IMG/VR virus record: IMGVR_UViG_3300009604_002944
Location: 1 to 25,051 of that record
DNA: 25,051 nucleotides
Source: a virus
Direction: 5' to 3' (one strand)
In this document: piece after piece, positions 8,101 to 17,033 of the stretch
How the letters are laid out: the number at the start of each line of letters is the position of its first letter
How positions within the stretch are numbered: position 1 is the first letter of the stretch
Program-made: the position numbers and the translations under genes
Notes under the pieces: model-generated
The model's database searches: none
What the model was told of the DNA's origin: nothing
The model's input: only the letters and a program-made list of their open reading frames with translations

Positions 8101-8297
8101 CCCACAAAGAAGCACGCGCCCTCCTTGACGCTCACCTGGCCGGATGGCGAGACCTCGACCACGCCGCCGCCTGGATGGCCACAAAGAGCGCCGCCGATCC
8201 GAAGCACCGATCCGCCTGTCACCGGGCCCTCTCATTTCTCAAAGCCAACCCCACCAAACCAAAGAAGAAGAAGACGGCGCGTCCGTCTGAGGACTAA
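8097..8297 (+). CDS. Small phage protein, 66 residues, unknown
   Basis: The start ATG overlaps the stop of the previous gene (ATGA at 8097-8100). The product has a helical N-terminal half (HKEARALLDAHLAGW, then DLDHAAAWMATKS) and a Lys-rich tail (KPKKKK). No family is recognised. It lies between the tail terminator-like gene and the tail tube gene, so a tail assembly accessory role is plausible but unproven. The tight stop-start overlap and the neat fit between neighbours argue that it is real. Confidence 0.6.
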   Translation: MTHKEARALLDAHLAGWRDLDHAAAWMATKSAADPKHRSACHRALSFLKANPTKPKKKKTARPSED

Positions 8298-8299
8298 TC

Positions 8300-8794
8300 A
8301 TGGCGATTTCAGCCACCGTAAAGAATCACCGTGACGGCCAAATCGAAATTGAAGACGCCACGGGTACCCCGATCTCAATGACGGTCCAATATGAGGCAGG
8401 CGATTTCTCGATCTCCGGCCTCACCGAAGGGCAGAAAGAGATCGCGACCTACTACGACCGCGGCGACCTGTGCTCTGTTCGTAAGACCACGCAGACCTTC
8501 CCGACCTTCTCCTTTACCGCCCACATGACGGATCTGTCAGACGCTACCGAAAAGTGTCTTTTGGATGTGGTCAACAAGGGCGGCGCCTGGTCTTCTGGTG
8601 TTTCCACCCTGGGCGCCAATGCGGACGTTTGGGCCACAAAAGTTACCTTTACTTGTGAAGGAACCGACCACGGTGATACCGCCGACCACGTGACAACCCT
8701 GGACGACTGCCGCCTGTCGATCGACTTCTCAGAGGGCGATCCGAACACGTTTAGCCTATCTGGTCAGATCCTTGGCGCCATCTCCTTCACCTGA
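8300..8794 (+). CDS. Major tail tube protein
   Basis: The product is 164 residues; the ATG at 8300 has GAGGA seven bases upstream. The sequence is rich in beta strands with little helix, and its C-terminal block (TLDDCRLSIDFSEGDPNTFSL at about residues 134-154, followed by SGQILGAISF) is typical of siphovirus tube proteins. Hexamers of this protein stack to form the hollow tail tube that conducts DNA, with tube length set by the tape measure protein encoded downstream. The order tube, chaperones, minor tail, tape measure supports the call. No separate sheath gene is present, which fits a non-contractile tail. Confidence 0.82.
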   Translation: MAISATVKNHRDGQIEIEDATGTPISMTVQYEAGDFSISGLTEGQKEIATYYDRGDLCSVRKTTQTFPTFSFTAHMTDLSDATEKCLLDVVNKGGAWSSGVSTLGANADVWATKVTFTCEGTDHGDTADHVTTLDDCRLSIDFSEGDPNTFSLSGQILGAISFT

Positions 8795-8808
8795 GCCGGG
8801 GCGAACAG

Positions 8809-9201
8809 ATGACGAACGGAGAGCACACCATCAAGCTGGGCGACCAGGATCACCGGGTTACCCTGCCAGGTTTCGCGGAGCGGGAGGATATCGCCCTGGG
8901 CCACGCTATGGAGGCGGGCCACCCTCGCCGCCAACAGCGGATCCTCATGACAGGGCTGGCCCTTTGTTGTCCGACGCTCAACGCGGGCACCGTCGAGGAC
9001 TATGCCGAGGGCGGATATGAGGCGGTGAAATTCGGAAACGCCGCCTACAACGCGCTGCGGGCTCAGGGTCTGACGTTTGCCGACATCCACGCCGCGGCGA
9101 TCAAGATCTACAACATCATCGGCGCCGCCACCTTCCCGCGAGAAACCGAGGTCGACGAAACAGAGGGTTTTACCGAAGCCCCCGCGGTGGCTGTGACATG
9201 A
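8809..9201 (+). CDS. Tail assembly chaperone, upstream frame (gpG-like)
   Basis: The product read without frameshifting is 130 residues. It lies between the tail tube and the tape measure, the slot of lambda genes G and T. The N-terminal 40 residues form a small beta domain (HTIKLGDQDHRVTLPG), followed by helices. Near the 3' end the codons GGT and TTT (residues 120-121) sit inside the heptamer GGGTTTT in the correct phase for a -1 slip. After slipping, the ribosome reads 76 further residues to the stop at 9401, giving a 197-residue fusion. In lambda-like phages the short and fused forms bind the tape measure and recruit tube subunits in a fixed ratio. The zero-frame end is short and Ala-Val rich. 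Confidence 0.78.
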   Translation: MTNGEHTIKLGDQDHRVTLPGFAEREDIALGHAMEAGHPRRQQRILMTGLALCCPTLNAGTVEDYAEGGYEAVKFGNAAYNALRAQGLTFADIHAAAIKIYNIIGAATFPRETEVDETEGFTEAPAVAVT

Positions 9202-9206
9202 CCGCG
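9165..9206 (+). promoter_or_regulatory. Programmed -1 frameshift site with downstream hairpin
   Basis: GGGTTTT at 9165-9171 is an X XXY YYZ heptamer read as G GGT TTT in the frame of the upstream chaperone gene. Slipping back one base leads to TAC at 9171 and an open frame through to 9401. Eleven bases after the heptamer, CGCGGT (9183-9188) and ACCGCG (9201-9206) form a perfect six-base-pair stem with a 12-base loop holding the ATG of the second frame. The spacer is slightly longer than the usual 5-9 bases. Confidence 0.75.
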
Positions 9207-9401
9207 TTGGCCCTGGGTTTGGAGTTCGCGGGCGATCCGCGGTGGTTCTATGGGCTGACCCGGGGCGAGCAGATCCGGGTGCTGGCCTTCGACCGGATCC
9301 GAAAGGGAACCGGCCGAGCGAAGAAGCGAACGCTCCGCGGGAAGAAGTTGGCGCCCCAAGTGACCATGACCGAAGAGGCCCGCGCCTGGCTGGAGGAGTG
9401 A
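9198..9401 (+). CDS. Tail assembly chaperone, downstream frame (gpT-like extension)
   Basis: This frame can start at the ATG at 9198, overlapping the upstream stop (ATGA), or be reached by the -1 slip at 9165-9171. As a separate gene it encodes 67 residues: a helical N-terminal half around LTRGEQIRVLAFDRI and a basic stretch (GRAKKRTLRGKK). I favour the frameshift fusion because the heptamer is in the right phase and the frame has no stop between 9171 and 9198; the start codon overlap may allow a low level of independent product. In the lambda system the equivalent T extension binds the tube protein. The gene ends in GGAGGAG, which is the ribosome site of the next gene. Confidence 0.68.
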   Translation: MTALALGLEFAGDPRWFYGLTRGEQIRVLAFDRIRKGTGRAKKRTLRGKKLAPQVTMTEEARAWLEE

Positions 9402-9404
9402 GCG

Positions 9405-9911
9405 GTGGCAGGTATGCGGAAATTGTACGGGCGAGGCCGGGCTCAGATTGATGTGACCGACGACTGGTTCGTTCCGTTCGAGAAACTGATGGCGACGGTT
9501 ATCCCCTCCACCAAAGCGGTCATGACAGAGGCCACCCGCGAGCTATTCGAGAACGCCCGCGCCCAGTGGCCGGTCAAGCGGTTGCACAGCTACGAGCGCA
9601 AAGCCCTCGAAGACCCGAATAGCTCTCCCCAATTGGTGAGCTGGATCAAACGCAAGGAGAAGCAAAGAGGCGAACGCGGGATCGGCGGGTACTCGAAGGG
9701 GGATCTTGAGCATGGCTGGCGCGGGTACGGCCAGACGATCGAGGTGTTTATCCGCAACACCTCCAAATACAGCCACTACATTACAAAGCCTTGGCCCTAC
9801 AACAACGTGAAGGTTGCCAACGAATTGATCTACAAGCCCGGGAAGAAGCTAGCCAAACAATTGGCCATCCTGATGGGTGAAGAACTCGGCATCCTGGCGA
9901 GGGCCGCCTGA
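9405..9911 (+). CDS. Minor tail protein (tail completion-like), unknown exact role
   Basis: The product is 168 residues from the GTG at 9405, which has a strong GGAGGAG six bases upstream; an ATG three codons later is the alternative start. The N-terminal half is helical (VIPSTKAVMTEATRELFENAR), followed by a polar loop and strands around TIEVFIRNTSKYSHYITKPW. A helical start, then an aromatic segment with NxSKYSHYI, recalls the HK97 gp10-like minor tail proteins, in which a Y-A-x-Y-x motif is common. Position between the chaperones and the tape measure is unusual for that family, which more often precedes the tube. The call of a tail component is fairly safe; the exact assignment is not. It abuts the tape measure with a TGATG overlap. 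Confidence 0.55.
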   Translation: MAGMRKLYGRGRAQIDVTDDWFVPFEKLMATVIPSTKAVMTEATRELFENARAQWPVKRLHSYERKALEDPNSSPQLVSWIKRKEKQRGERGIGGYSKGDLEHGWRGYGQTIEVFIRNTSKYSHYITKPWPYNNVKVANELIYKPGKKLAKQLAILMGEELGILARAA

Positions 9912-11998
9912 TGGCCCAGGTTGTAGAACTCGCGTACCGCGCTGATATCTCTCAGTTGGTCTCGAACCTCGGGAAGATCCCCGGGGTCACGGAGCGCGAG
10001 GCCAAGGCGATGGTTAAGTCGCTTGACCGTCAAATGAAGAAAGCTGAGGCGTCGAGCAAGCGCGCGGCACAGGGTACACAGAAGGCGTGGTCGAAGGCCG
10101 GTGGGCCGCTCAAATCCTTCGAGAAAGACGCGGGAAGATCTGAGCAGGTGATCCGGGGACTGGGCGGAGCCCTCGACCAGATCAACCCGAAGCTCGGCGG
10201 AATGCTCGACTATTCATACGAGGCCGCGGGAGCGTTCAAAGCGATCGCAAAGAGCGGCGCAGGCGTGGCGTCCATCCTCGGACCTGTCGCCGTGGCCGCC
10301 GCCGCTGCCGCCGCGGCCTATACCTACCTGGCGAACGAGGTCAAGATCGCGGAGGACCGCATGAAGTCAGCCGCCGCCGCCGCCTCGGCCATGCAATCCA
10401 CGCACAGGAAAGCGGAGCTAATCGCTCTACAGGCCGCGGTGGCCATCGGGGAGAAGAGCAAGGCGGAATATGACGCCGCGGTGAATTCCGATCGCGCCAC
10501 CCAGATCTACGAGAAGCAAACCAAGACGATCAGCGATCAGCGAAAGGCGATCAACGATCAGATCGCCGCCCTCCGTGAAGAGGCGAAAGCCGCCACCGGA
10601 TCGGGCATCGGTCACCATGACATGGCCGCGGGCATCGGCTCCGCGGGCGCCGCAATTGCCGGGGCCAAAGAACAGACCCGGGACTATACGGGAGAGATAG
10701 AGCGCCTTCAGGGAGCCCTGAAGAACAACGCCACCCAACAAGAAACGGTGAACGCTGCGATCAAGAAGACCGAGGGCGACTTGAACACGATCGCCCGGGC
10801 ACATGACAAGAAAGGCAAATCTGCAACAAAGAGCGGGCGGAAAGCCGCGAAGAGCACGAAAACAGAAGCCGCCGCAATTGCCGATCTCTGGAAGACCTCG
10901 GAACAACACGCCGCCGCCCGCCTGGAGGGCGCCGATGCGATCATCTATGCCGCCAACAAAGAGCTAGCCGCAATCGATGACCTCGCCGCTTCGTACCCGA
11001 AGAGCGCCGCCGCCGCGGAGGCCGCCGCCGCCGCGCGATCGGAGGTCCAGGCCACCCTGGCCGCCGACATCGAGGAGCACAACGCGCAGCGGGTAACCGA
11101 TGCAAAGGCCGCCATAGCGGAGACACGGAAAGCGGAGGCCGACGCCGCAAGCGCCGCGGAGGATGAGATGCTGCGCCGGGCCGCAAACGAGCGGGAGATC
11201 GTGGCCGCCTATGAAGACCGGGCCGCCGCCGCCGCCGAATACCGCGCCGCGGAGCTTGAAGGGTGGGACGTGTTCTATTCGTCCATGATGCAAGGGGCAG
11301 AGCAGGCGTTTGGGCTTATCGCCGACGCCCACGAGGACGCCGCCAACGAGGTGCTCGAGACCGCCGAAGACGCCACCGCCGCCGCCGAAGATGCCCTGGC
11401 CGAGGCCGAAGAGAGTGGAGACGCCTCCGCCATTGCCCATGCTCAGAACGAACTAGCCAAGACCGAGGCCTCCGAAGAGGCTGCCCAGGAGATCGCCACG
11501 GTCAAGATGGCCTCAGCGGTTCGCGCGTTCCACGCAGAACAGGCCGCTTCTGTGGCCTCTGTCGCCATGTCCACGGCACAGGCCATAATGGCCGCCCTTG
11601 TTCCGCCGCCGATAGGCTACGGGCCAATTGCGGGCCCAGCCGCCGCCGCTGGTCTCGCCGCCCTGGGCGCGGTTCAGGTAGCCGGGATCATGGCCCAGGA
11701 GCCGCCGTCGTTCCATACGGGCGGAATGGTCCGAGCCGATGAGCGGGCCGCCATCCTCCGAGCGGGTGAAGGTGTGCTAACCGCTCAGGGCGTGCGGAAC
11801 GTCGGCGGAGCCGGTGGCGTGACCGCCGCCAACGCGGGACGGCAAGCCGGGGCGCCGGTGGTCGTGCAACATGTCTACAAGCACCGCAACCTCGACACCG
11901 TTGTAGTGGATCATCTGAAGACAAACAGCGCACTCCGCAAGGCGACAAGCTCCAGCCGCGCGCGGGGACGCCGCAATCCCTACAATGGGAGCCTCTAG
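9911..11998 (+). CDS. Tail tape measure protein
   Basis: The product is 695 residues, Ala-rich and mostly helical with extensive coiled-coil character. The start overlaps the previous stop by one base. Hydrophobic segments lie at about residues 118-141 (GVASILGPVAVAAAAAAAA) and about 558-600 (two Ala-Gly rich runs around LVPPPIGYGPIAGP), typical membrane-active parts of tape measures. The central region has repeated Glu-Ala-Ala helices. The end shows FHTGGMV, common near tape measure C-termini, followed by a basic tail. The protein runs through the tube lumen, sets tail length and is ejected at infection. Using the usual 1.5 angstroms per residue, the tail would be roughly 100 nm; this is an estimate from family knowledge. 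Simple GCC repeats explain much of the sequence bias. Confidence 0.9.
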   Translation: MAQVVELAYRADISQLVSNLGKIPGVTEREAKAMVKSLDRQMKKAEASSKRAAQGTQKAWSKAGGPLKSFEKDAGRSEQVIRGLGGALDQINPKLGGMLDYSYEAAGAFKAIAKSGAGVASILGPVAVAAAAAAAAYTYLANEVKIAEDRMKSAAAAASAMQSTHRKAELIALQAAVAIGEKSKAEYDAAVNSDRATQIYEKQTKTISDQRKAINDQIAALREEAKAATGSGIGHHDMAAGIGSAGAAIAGAKEQTRDYTGEIERLQGALKNNATQQETVNAAIKKTEGDLNTIARAHDKKGKSATKSGRKAAKSTKTEAAAIADLWKTSEQHAAARLEGADAIIYAANKELAAIDDLAASYPKSAAAAEAAAAARSEVQATLAADIEEHNAQRVTDAKAAIAETRKAEADAASAAEDEMLRRAANEREIVAAYEDRAAAAAEYRAAELEGWDVFYSSMMQGAEQAFGLIADAHEDAANEVLETAEDATAAAEDALAEAEESGDASAIAHAQNELAKTEASEEAAQEIATVKMASAVRAFHAEQAASVASVAMSTAQAIMAALVPPPIGYGPIAGPAAAAGLAALGAVQVAGIMAQEPPSFHTGGMVRADERAAILRAGEGVLTAQGVRNVGGAGGVTAANAGRQAGAPVVVQHVYKHRNLDTVVVDHLKTNSALRKATSSSRARGRRNPYNGSL

Positions 11999-12001
11999 CC
12001 C

Positions 12002-15000
12002 ATGGGTGACAAATACTCCCAGGACTTCTATCGGGCGATCGGCGTCCACGATCCGCGGTGGGTGTTCAGCGCCTACAGCAGCACAAGCACCGCCACGCAG
12101 GATGGTGCCGAGCCGGATCAACCGATACCAGGCACCGGCCAAACCTCGTTTGCTCAATTGCAAACTTTTGGCACAGTGGACGCGGGAACCACGTTCTCTG
12201 TTCAGACGGTGAAGGCCGGGGCGCCGGTGGGAGGCACCGCCGGTGGGCGCTTCGTTTGGCGTTCCGACACCGACACCGACGACAACCTTGGGTGGTTGGC
12301 CTACAACAAGGTCACCGCCCACGAATTCGTCAGGTACGACGACAACGACCCCGGCCCCACTGTTGGATTCCATGGCTACCAGAAGCCGAAGGCGATCCGC
12401 ACCCCAGACCATAAGATAATTATGGTCTATGTTGACCGGGTCAACTCCGAGTTTAGGTGTTCTGTTCGGAACCCTACGACGCAAGCGTGGACGCACAACA
12501 CGATCGCCGCCAGACAAACGCCGTCCATGATAGACGTTTGTCGTCTGCCATCTGGCCGCCTGTTAGCCTTTCACGGTGGCGGAACGCTGACCGAAGGCGG
12601 TACCGACTACTATACCATTTCGATGCACTATAGCGACGACGACGGGGTCACCTGGACGCTTGGCGCCCATCAGATCGACGCCCTGACTGGGGTGTATCCT
12701 CATGACATTGCCGTCGCATACCATGGCGGATTCATTACGCTTTTGACGTTTTACGCTCATTACGTCTCCGCCGACCTGGGCGCCTCTTTTGCTCTAGTGG
12801 CGGAGTACGATTCAACGACAAACGGCGCCGATGGTTTGCGGACCGATGCCACTGCCGCAGGTGCCGTTGACAATAACCAGGTCGGAGACTTGTGCGCTCT
12901 GCCATCTGGCCGCGTCTTGCTGGTGAAGCCAAAGACCACGTCAACGCCCACATCAACGCTCGCCCGCTACATCAAGGCCTCCCCCTATGCCGCCTTTAAT
13001 GACGATCCGGAGGCGGGGACGCACATAGCCTCGGCGGTAATGGATGAGACAGAGTACGACATAACCGCCACCGACATTGAGACCATTTCGCATCCATGCG
13101 CGGTGTGCGTTGACGATGAGGGCTTCGTTTATGCCGTGTTTCGGGCCGCCGCCGCCCGCAGAAACACGCTCGCAATTGTCAAGCTCGACCCGGTCACCCT
13201 GGCAAAGGTCGAATCGGAAGACAACCACATTTACACGGGGATCGCATCACCGGGCCGAAACCACCCGATCGATCTAAGCCATGAGCCCGACTCCTTTCTG
13301 TCACGGATGACCCTGGTACCTCACCTGGGCGGGTTGGTCCTGCTGACCAACCACTTCACCGCCAACGCGGACAACTGGAATTCCATCAGCGCCTTCTACC
13401 TCGGCGGATATTCCAATTTTGATTGGCAGGTTCACACGTTCGGCGGCCGGGAGATAGCGGGATCCTGGTCCGATAGCGGGATCTTCTATGTGCCTTATGT
13501 TGTGCCCAACGGGCTCGCCGCTTGGACGCCAGGCGGATCGGCTGGCTCTTCGATCAACGCATTCGGCCACCTTCAAACAGACAACACAGACACCGCCGGG
13601 CAATACTGGTCAGCCAACGGCTCGGCCGGATCTGCGGTTATCATGCAGTGCCGCCTTCACACGTACAACGACAACAACGGGAACGATTGCGCCACCATGC
13701 GGGCAAGCTGGTCAGACGGGTCGAATGAGTATCGGGCGTTTGCCAGGTTCGCCAAAGATGGCGCCTCGCTGTATGACCCGCAGGCCGCCGCCAACGTGGG
13801 CGCGGTGACCGGGCTCGCCGACGCCGCCAATCCTGACCCCACCCTGGGCGATGCCGCCCGCGATTGGCTGTTGGTGGTGGATGAGTCGAAGGCACACCTC
13901 CTTTACAAGGCGCCGACGGAACACAAGTGGACATCGGCCGTTTCTGGAACCCTCGCCGCCTACTCCTCGACATCCTCTCTGGTGTCCAAGGTGGTCTGGG
14001 GCCACATCAACGGATCCACCAACCTGCTAACGACCAATTGGCACTGGATCGGCGTCAACTGCGAGCCACACGAGACGGGGATCCCGATGGCCACGGCCAG
14101 CACCTACACCAATCCTGACGACCTGCTGGGCCGCCCGTTCGCCCTCTCTCAGTTGTACGTCGAGCAAGGCACCCGCGTATCAAGCCGGGGCTCCAGCAGC
14201 TACCAGGCGGACACCTGGACTATCCCGCCCCGCTATGAGTATGGCGTTCACAACATAGACCCAATGATCTCCGGGTCTCCATCGGTCCCGTGGATGAGTA
14301 CCACCGACGCTGCCGAGCAACGGCTCATGTGGGAGCTTGACGGCGATGGTGTCACAACGACGTTTCTAAACTCCTCGATCTTCGTCTACATTGGAAGGCC
14401 GAATTTCTCAACGGCATATCTTGAGGCCTACAACACGATCGGCCCGACCTGGGATACGCTCATTACGATCAACGCTCTAGCGCTCGACGGGATCTCCTAT
14501 AGTCGGAACGGCTCGCGGGTATCGGTTGACACGGGGACAAGCCAAACCGCTACGAGATACTTCCAAATGGACGAGCTTGTTGACGGCTATTTCATCTTCG
14601 ACGCAGACGGCTCCGCCGGTGGTCCGTACGTTCGCAAGATCGAGGCGAATTCCGAGGGCATGTGGACCGACGACGACACCCGCCGTCTAGAGATCCGGGT
14701 AAAGAATTCCGACTTGGCATCTATCCCGGTAAGCGGTGACGCTCAGGTCATCGCCCCACAGGTGGTAGCGGTTCGCCACAAGCTCACCACCAGCTATCCA
14801 AAATACCGGATCAGGATCCCGGCCACCACCACCGCCGAGGGTAAGCATTCCGCCGGGGTGATCTCTGTCGGGCCGCTTGTGGTCCTGGGGCGAGACTATG
14901 ACTACCCGTGGACATGGGCAATCGAACCCAACACAGAGATCAGCGAGGGCGCCGATGGTCAACGCCGCGTTGAGCAGATGGGCCCCGCCCGACGCACAGT

Positions 15001-15352
15001 TGAGGTCTCATGGCCAGAGGGGTGGGATCAAACAAAGATCCAAGGGGACTCACCCGATCCTGATTTCATCGTAGCGAGAGACGCTGCAGGCTACACCGGG
15101 ATCGGCGTGCGGGACGATGCCACCATCCTCGAAGGTCTCGTGAGGCGCACCGCTGGAGGGCAATACCCGGTGGTGTTGATCCCCAAGGTCGACCCGGCCA
15201 CCGGCTCAGCCGATGAGTTCTCCTACACTGGCGTCTCACAAATGCTCTACGGGCGCACCCTCGGCGGAGTTACCCGCCAGGTGATCAATGGGGACGATTG
15301 GACCGACGAAGTCGCCGTCTTGAATGCGATCACCGTCGAGGAAGAGGTATAG
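12002..15352 (+). CDS. Large tail-tip protein with sialidase-like beta-propeller
   Basis: The product is 1116 residues. Two Asp-box motifs of the sialidase/BNR type are visible: SDDDGVTW at 211-218 and SADLGASF at 256-263. Around them, a blade-like pattern recurs (CRLPSGRLLAF near 180, CALPSGRVLLV, CVDDEGFVYAVF), which fits a six-bladed propeller spanning about residues 80-460. A middle region at about 510-650 resembles a lectin-like jelly roll. The C-terminal 400 residues are beta-rich and include a VGPLVVLGRDYDYPW segment and MGPARRTVEVSW, which recall distal tail protein domains. The gene follows the tape measure, the normal place for distal tail and tip proteins. I infer a tail-tip component that also binds or trims host surface glycans; catalytic residues cannot be assigned. 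Confidence 0.65.
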   Translation: MGDKYSQDFYRAIGVHDPRWVFSAYSSTSTATQDGAEPDQPIPGTGQTSFAQLQTFGTVDAGTTFSVQTVKAGAPVGGTAGGRFVWRSDTDTDDNLGWLAYNKVTAHEFVRYDDNDPGPTVGFHGYQKPKAIRTPDHKIIMVYVDRVNSEFRCSVRNPTTQAWTHNTIAARQTPSMIDVCRLPSGRLLAFHGGGTLTEGGTDYYTISMHYSDDDGVTWTLGAHQIDALTGVYPHDIAVAYHGGFITLLTFYAHYVSADLGASFALVAEYDSTTNGADGLRTDATAAGAVDNNQVGDLCALPSGRVLLVKPKTTSTPTSTLARYIKASPYAAFNDDPEAGTHIASAVMDETEYDITATDIETISHPCAVCVDDEGFVYAVFRAAAARRNTLAIVKLDPVTLAKVESEDNHIYTGIASPGRNHPIDLSHEPDSFLSRMTLVPHLGGLVLLTNHFTANADNWNSISAFYLGGYSNFDWQVHTFGGREIAGSWSDSGIFYVPYVVPNGLAAWTPGGSAGSSINAFGHLQTDNTDTAGQYWSANGSAGSAVIMQCRLHTYNDNNGNDCATMRASWSDGSNEYRAFARFAKDGASLYDPQAAANVGAVTGLADAANPDPTLGDAARDWLLVVDESKAHLLYKAPTEHKWTSAVSGTLAAYSSTSSLVSKVVWGHINGSTNLLTTNWHWIGVNCEPHETGIPMATASTYTNPDDLLGRPFALSQLYVEQGTRVSSRGSSSYQADTWTIPPRYEYGVHNIDPMISGSPSVPWMSTTDAAEQRLMWELDGDGVTTTFLNSSIFVYIGRPNFSTAYLEAYNTIGPTWDTLITINALALDGISYSRNGSRVSVDTGTSQTATRYFQMDELVDGYFIFDADGSAGGPYVRKIEANSEGMWTDDDTRRLEIRVKNSDLASIPVSGDAQVIAPQVVAVRHKLTTSYPKYRIRIPATTTAEGKHSAGVISVGPLVVLGRDYDYPWTWAIEPNTEISEGADGQRRVEQMGPARRTVEVSWPEGWDQTKIQGDSPDPDFIVARDAAGYTGIGVRDDATILEGLVRRTAGGQYPVVLIPKVDPATGSADEFSYTGVSQMLYGRTLGGVTRQVINGDDWTDEVAVLNAITVEEEV

Positions 15353-15353
15353 A

Positions 15354-17018
15354 GTGCCGCTTTCCCGTTCCGAGCTGATTGACGGTGACCTCTTCGCACT
15401 GGTCACCCTGCGGGCCCGGGGAAAGGCGTTCCGGTTCTCAACCCGAGATACCACGGTGGCCAACGGCGCCGATGTCAGCCTACCGGATCGGTTGCACTTT
15501 GTTGGCGGGCTCGACCCGTTCGACTTCACCGACGCGATCGAACTGGGCGAAGACATGCAGCCCGCCCGCGAGGTCTCCCTATCGGTTCTGTTTCGCAATG
15601 ACGATGGCACCGGATGGGCCGACCTGGCCGCTATCGATCACGATCTCGGGGACGCTACCTGTGAGGTCTCCATCTGGAAGAGCGGGGACGACTGGTCAGA
15701 TCGTCGGGTTCTGCTCGATGGGGTAGTCTTGTCGCCTGAGTATGGCGCCGCCTTCGAGCCGTTGACCTTCACCGTCACCGAAGACCCAACAGAGGACACC
15801 GGGGTGATACCGCTCGACCGGATGGTGGTTAGCTCGTCGACGTTCCCGACGGTGGGAGTCGGTACGCACGATCCCGCCGATAGTGCCGCCGACCAATTCT
15901 ACCCGGTCATCTACGGGGCACCCGGTATCGTGGGCGCTGACGAAGACTTCGACATCCTCCCGGCCGTTCCCGCCCTCATCGCCGAGCAGGACAACACCGC
16001 CAACAATGAGAACGACACAACCGACTGGTTGATCTTGTTGGCTGGTCACCACGTCGCCGCCTCCACTGTCACCCTCCACAACAGAGAGGACGAGACCGAA
16101 GCCGACGTGAGCATTGTGAACGGGGCAGACGCCAACGACTACCCGATCGCCTACTCGCTCGTCACGGGCTCCGACCTTGTGATCGGCGGCGGTGACGAGA
16201 TCTACTGGTCGTTCAAACTCGAAGCGGCGGGCGGAAAGAAGAACCTACGCCGAGGTGGCACGCTTCGCAATGCCGTCGATATCATGCTTGACCTTCTGGG
16301 CCAATCAACGATCCGGTTCGACGGTGAGCGGATCCAGTCGCTCTCCGAACGCCTGGCCGGGTTCAACCTGGACTTCTACATTAACGAGCAGTCCACCCCG
16401 TGGGAGGTCATCCAGGATCACATTCTGCCGCTCCTCCCGCTCGCCCCGGCGATGGGCCCCAATGGTCTGTGGTTCGTTCACTACCCGTTTGACGCCACCG
16501 CCTCCGACGCCATCGCCGAGATCAACCCTCGAAGCCGGGGCGGTTCGCGTAACGGTATGGTCAAGGTCTCCAGCGCCACCGACATCGCCAACTACCATAC
16601 GATCTCTTTTGCGCTGAATGCGGAGAGCGGAGAGTACGCCCGGTCCCTGTCGTATGGCCCTCGCGAGCTATCGCGCAATGACGGAACCACGCTCCACCCG
16701 CTTAGCTGGGCTTCGTTCTCCCGCTACGGGCTCCGCCAGGGCGACACCATCGAGACCGATGTTGTCTATGACATCGCCACCGCGCACGCGGTCCTTGACT
16801 GGAGGATCCGCCGCGACGGGATGACACACCAAGAGGTCGAGTACCTCCTACCACAGCAATTCCAACACCTCGAAGCCGGGGACGTTGTCACTATCACCGA
16901 CGCCGAGATCGGCTGGTCTGACCGTGTCGCAATTGCGATGAGCGTACCGCGGCGCCCCGGTGACGGATCGTTTACATTTCGCACAATTCCCAACTGGATC
17001 AGGGACGCCCCAACCTGA
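15354..17018 (+). CDS. Tail hub or baseplate-like protein
   Basis: The product is 554 residues from the GTG at 15354, two bases after the preceding stop, with GAGGAAGAGG upstream; an upstream in-frame ATG at 15324 would lie inside the previous gene and lacks that site. The N-terminal 150 residues are beta-rich with a DITLGEDMQ-like segment (ELGEDMQPAREVSLSVLF), followed by mixed domains and a long C-terminal region with WRIRRDGMTHQEVEYLLPQQ and LEAGDVVTITDAEIGW. The last block resembles the end of siphovirus tail hub proteins (gp27-like), where a strand domain precedes a polar loop. It lies between the large tip protein and small fibre-like genes. Hub proteins close the tail tube and carry the fibres. 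No peptidase motif is seen. Confidence 0.58.
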   Translation: MPLSRSELIDGDLFALVTLRARGKAFRFSTRDTTVANGADVSLPDRLHFVGGLDPFDFTDAIELGEDMQPAREVSLSVLFRNDDGTGWADLAAIDHDLGDATCEVSIWKSGDDWSDRRVLLDGVVLSPEYGAAFEPLTFTVTEDPTEDTGVIPLDRMVVSSSTFPTVGVGTHDPADSAADQFYPVIYGAPGIVGADEDFDILPAVPALIAEQDNTANNENDTTDWLILLAGHHVAASTVTLHNREDETEADVSIVNGADANDYPIAYSLVTGSDLVIGGGDEIYWSFKLEAAGGKKNLRRGGTLRNAVDIMLDLLGQSTIRFDGERIQSLSERLAGFNLDFYINEQSTPWEVIQDHILPLLPLAPAMGPNGLWFVHYPFDATASDAIAEINPRSRGGSRNGMVKVSSATDIANYHTISFALNAESGEYARSLSYGPRELSRNDGTTLHPLSWASFSRYGLRQGDTIETDVVYDIATAHAVLDWRIRRDGMTHQEVEYLLPQQFQHLEAGDVVTITDAEIGWSDRVAIAMSVPRRPGDGSFTFRTIPNWIRDAPT

Positions 17019-17033
17019 AAAGGAGCCACACCA

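Noticed and set aside
11000-11420. Dense GCC/GCG repeats in the tape measure gene, considered as a DNA repeat or microsatellite.
   Set aside because: They keep the reading frame and code for an Ala-rich helical coil, which is normal in tape measure proteins.
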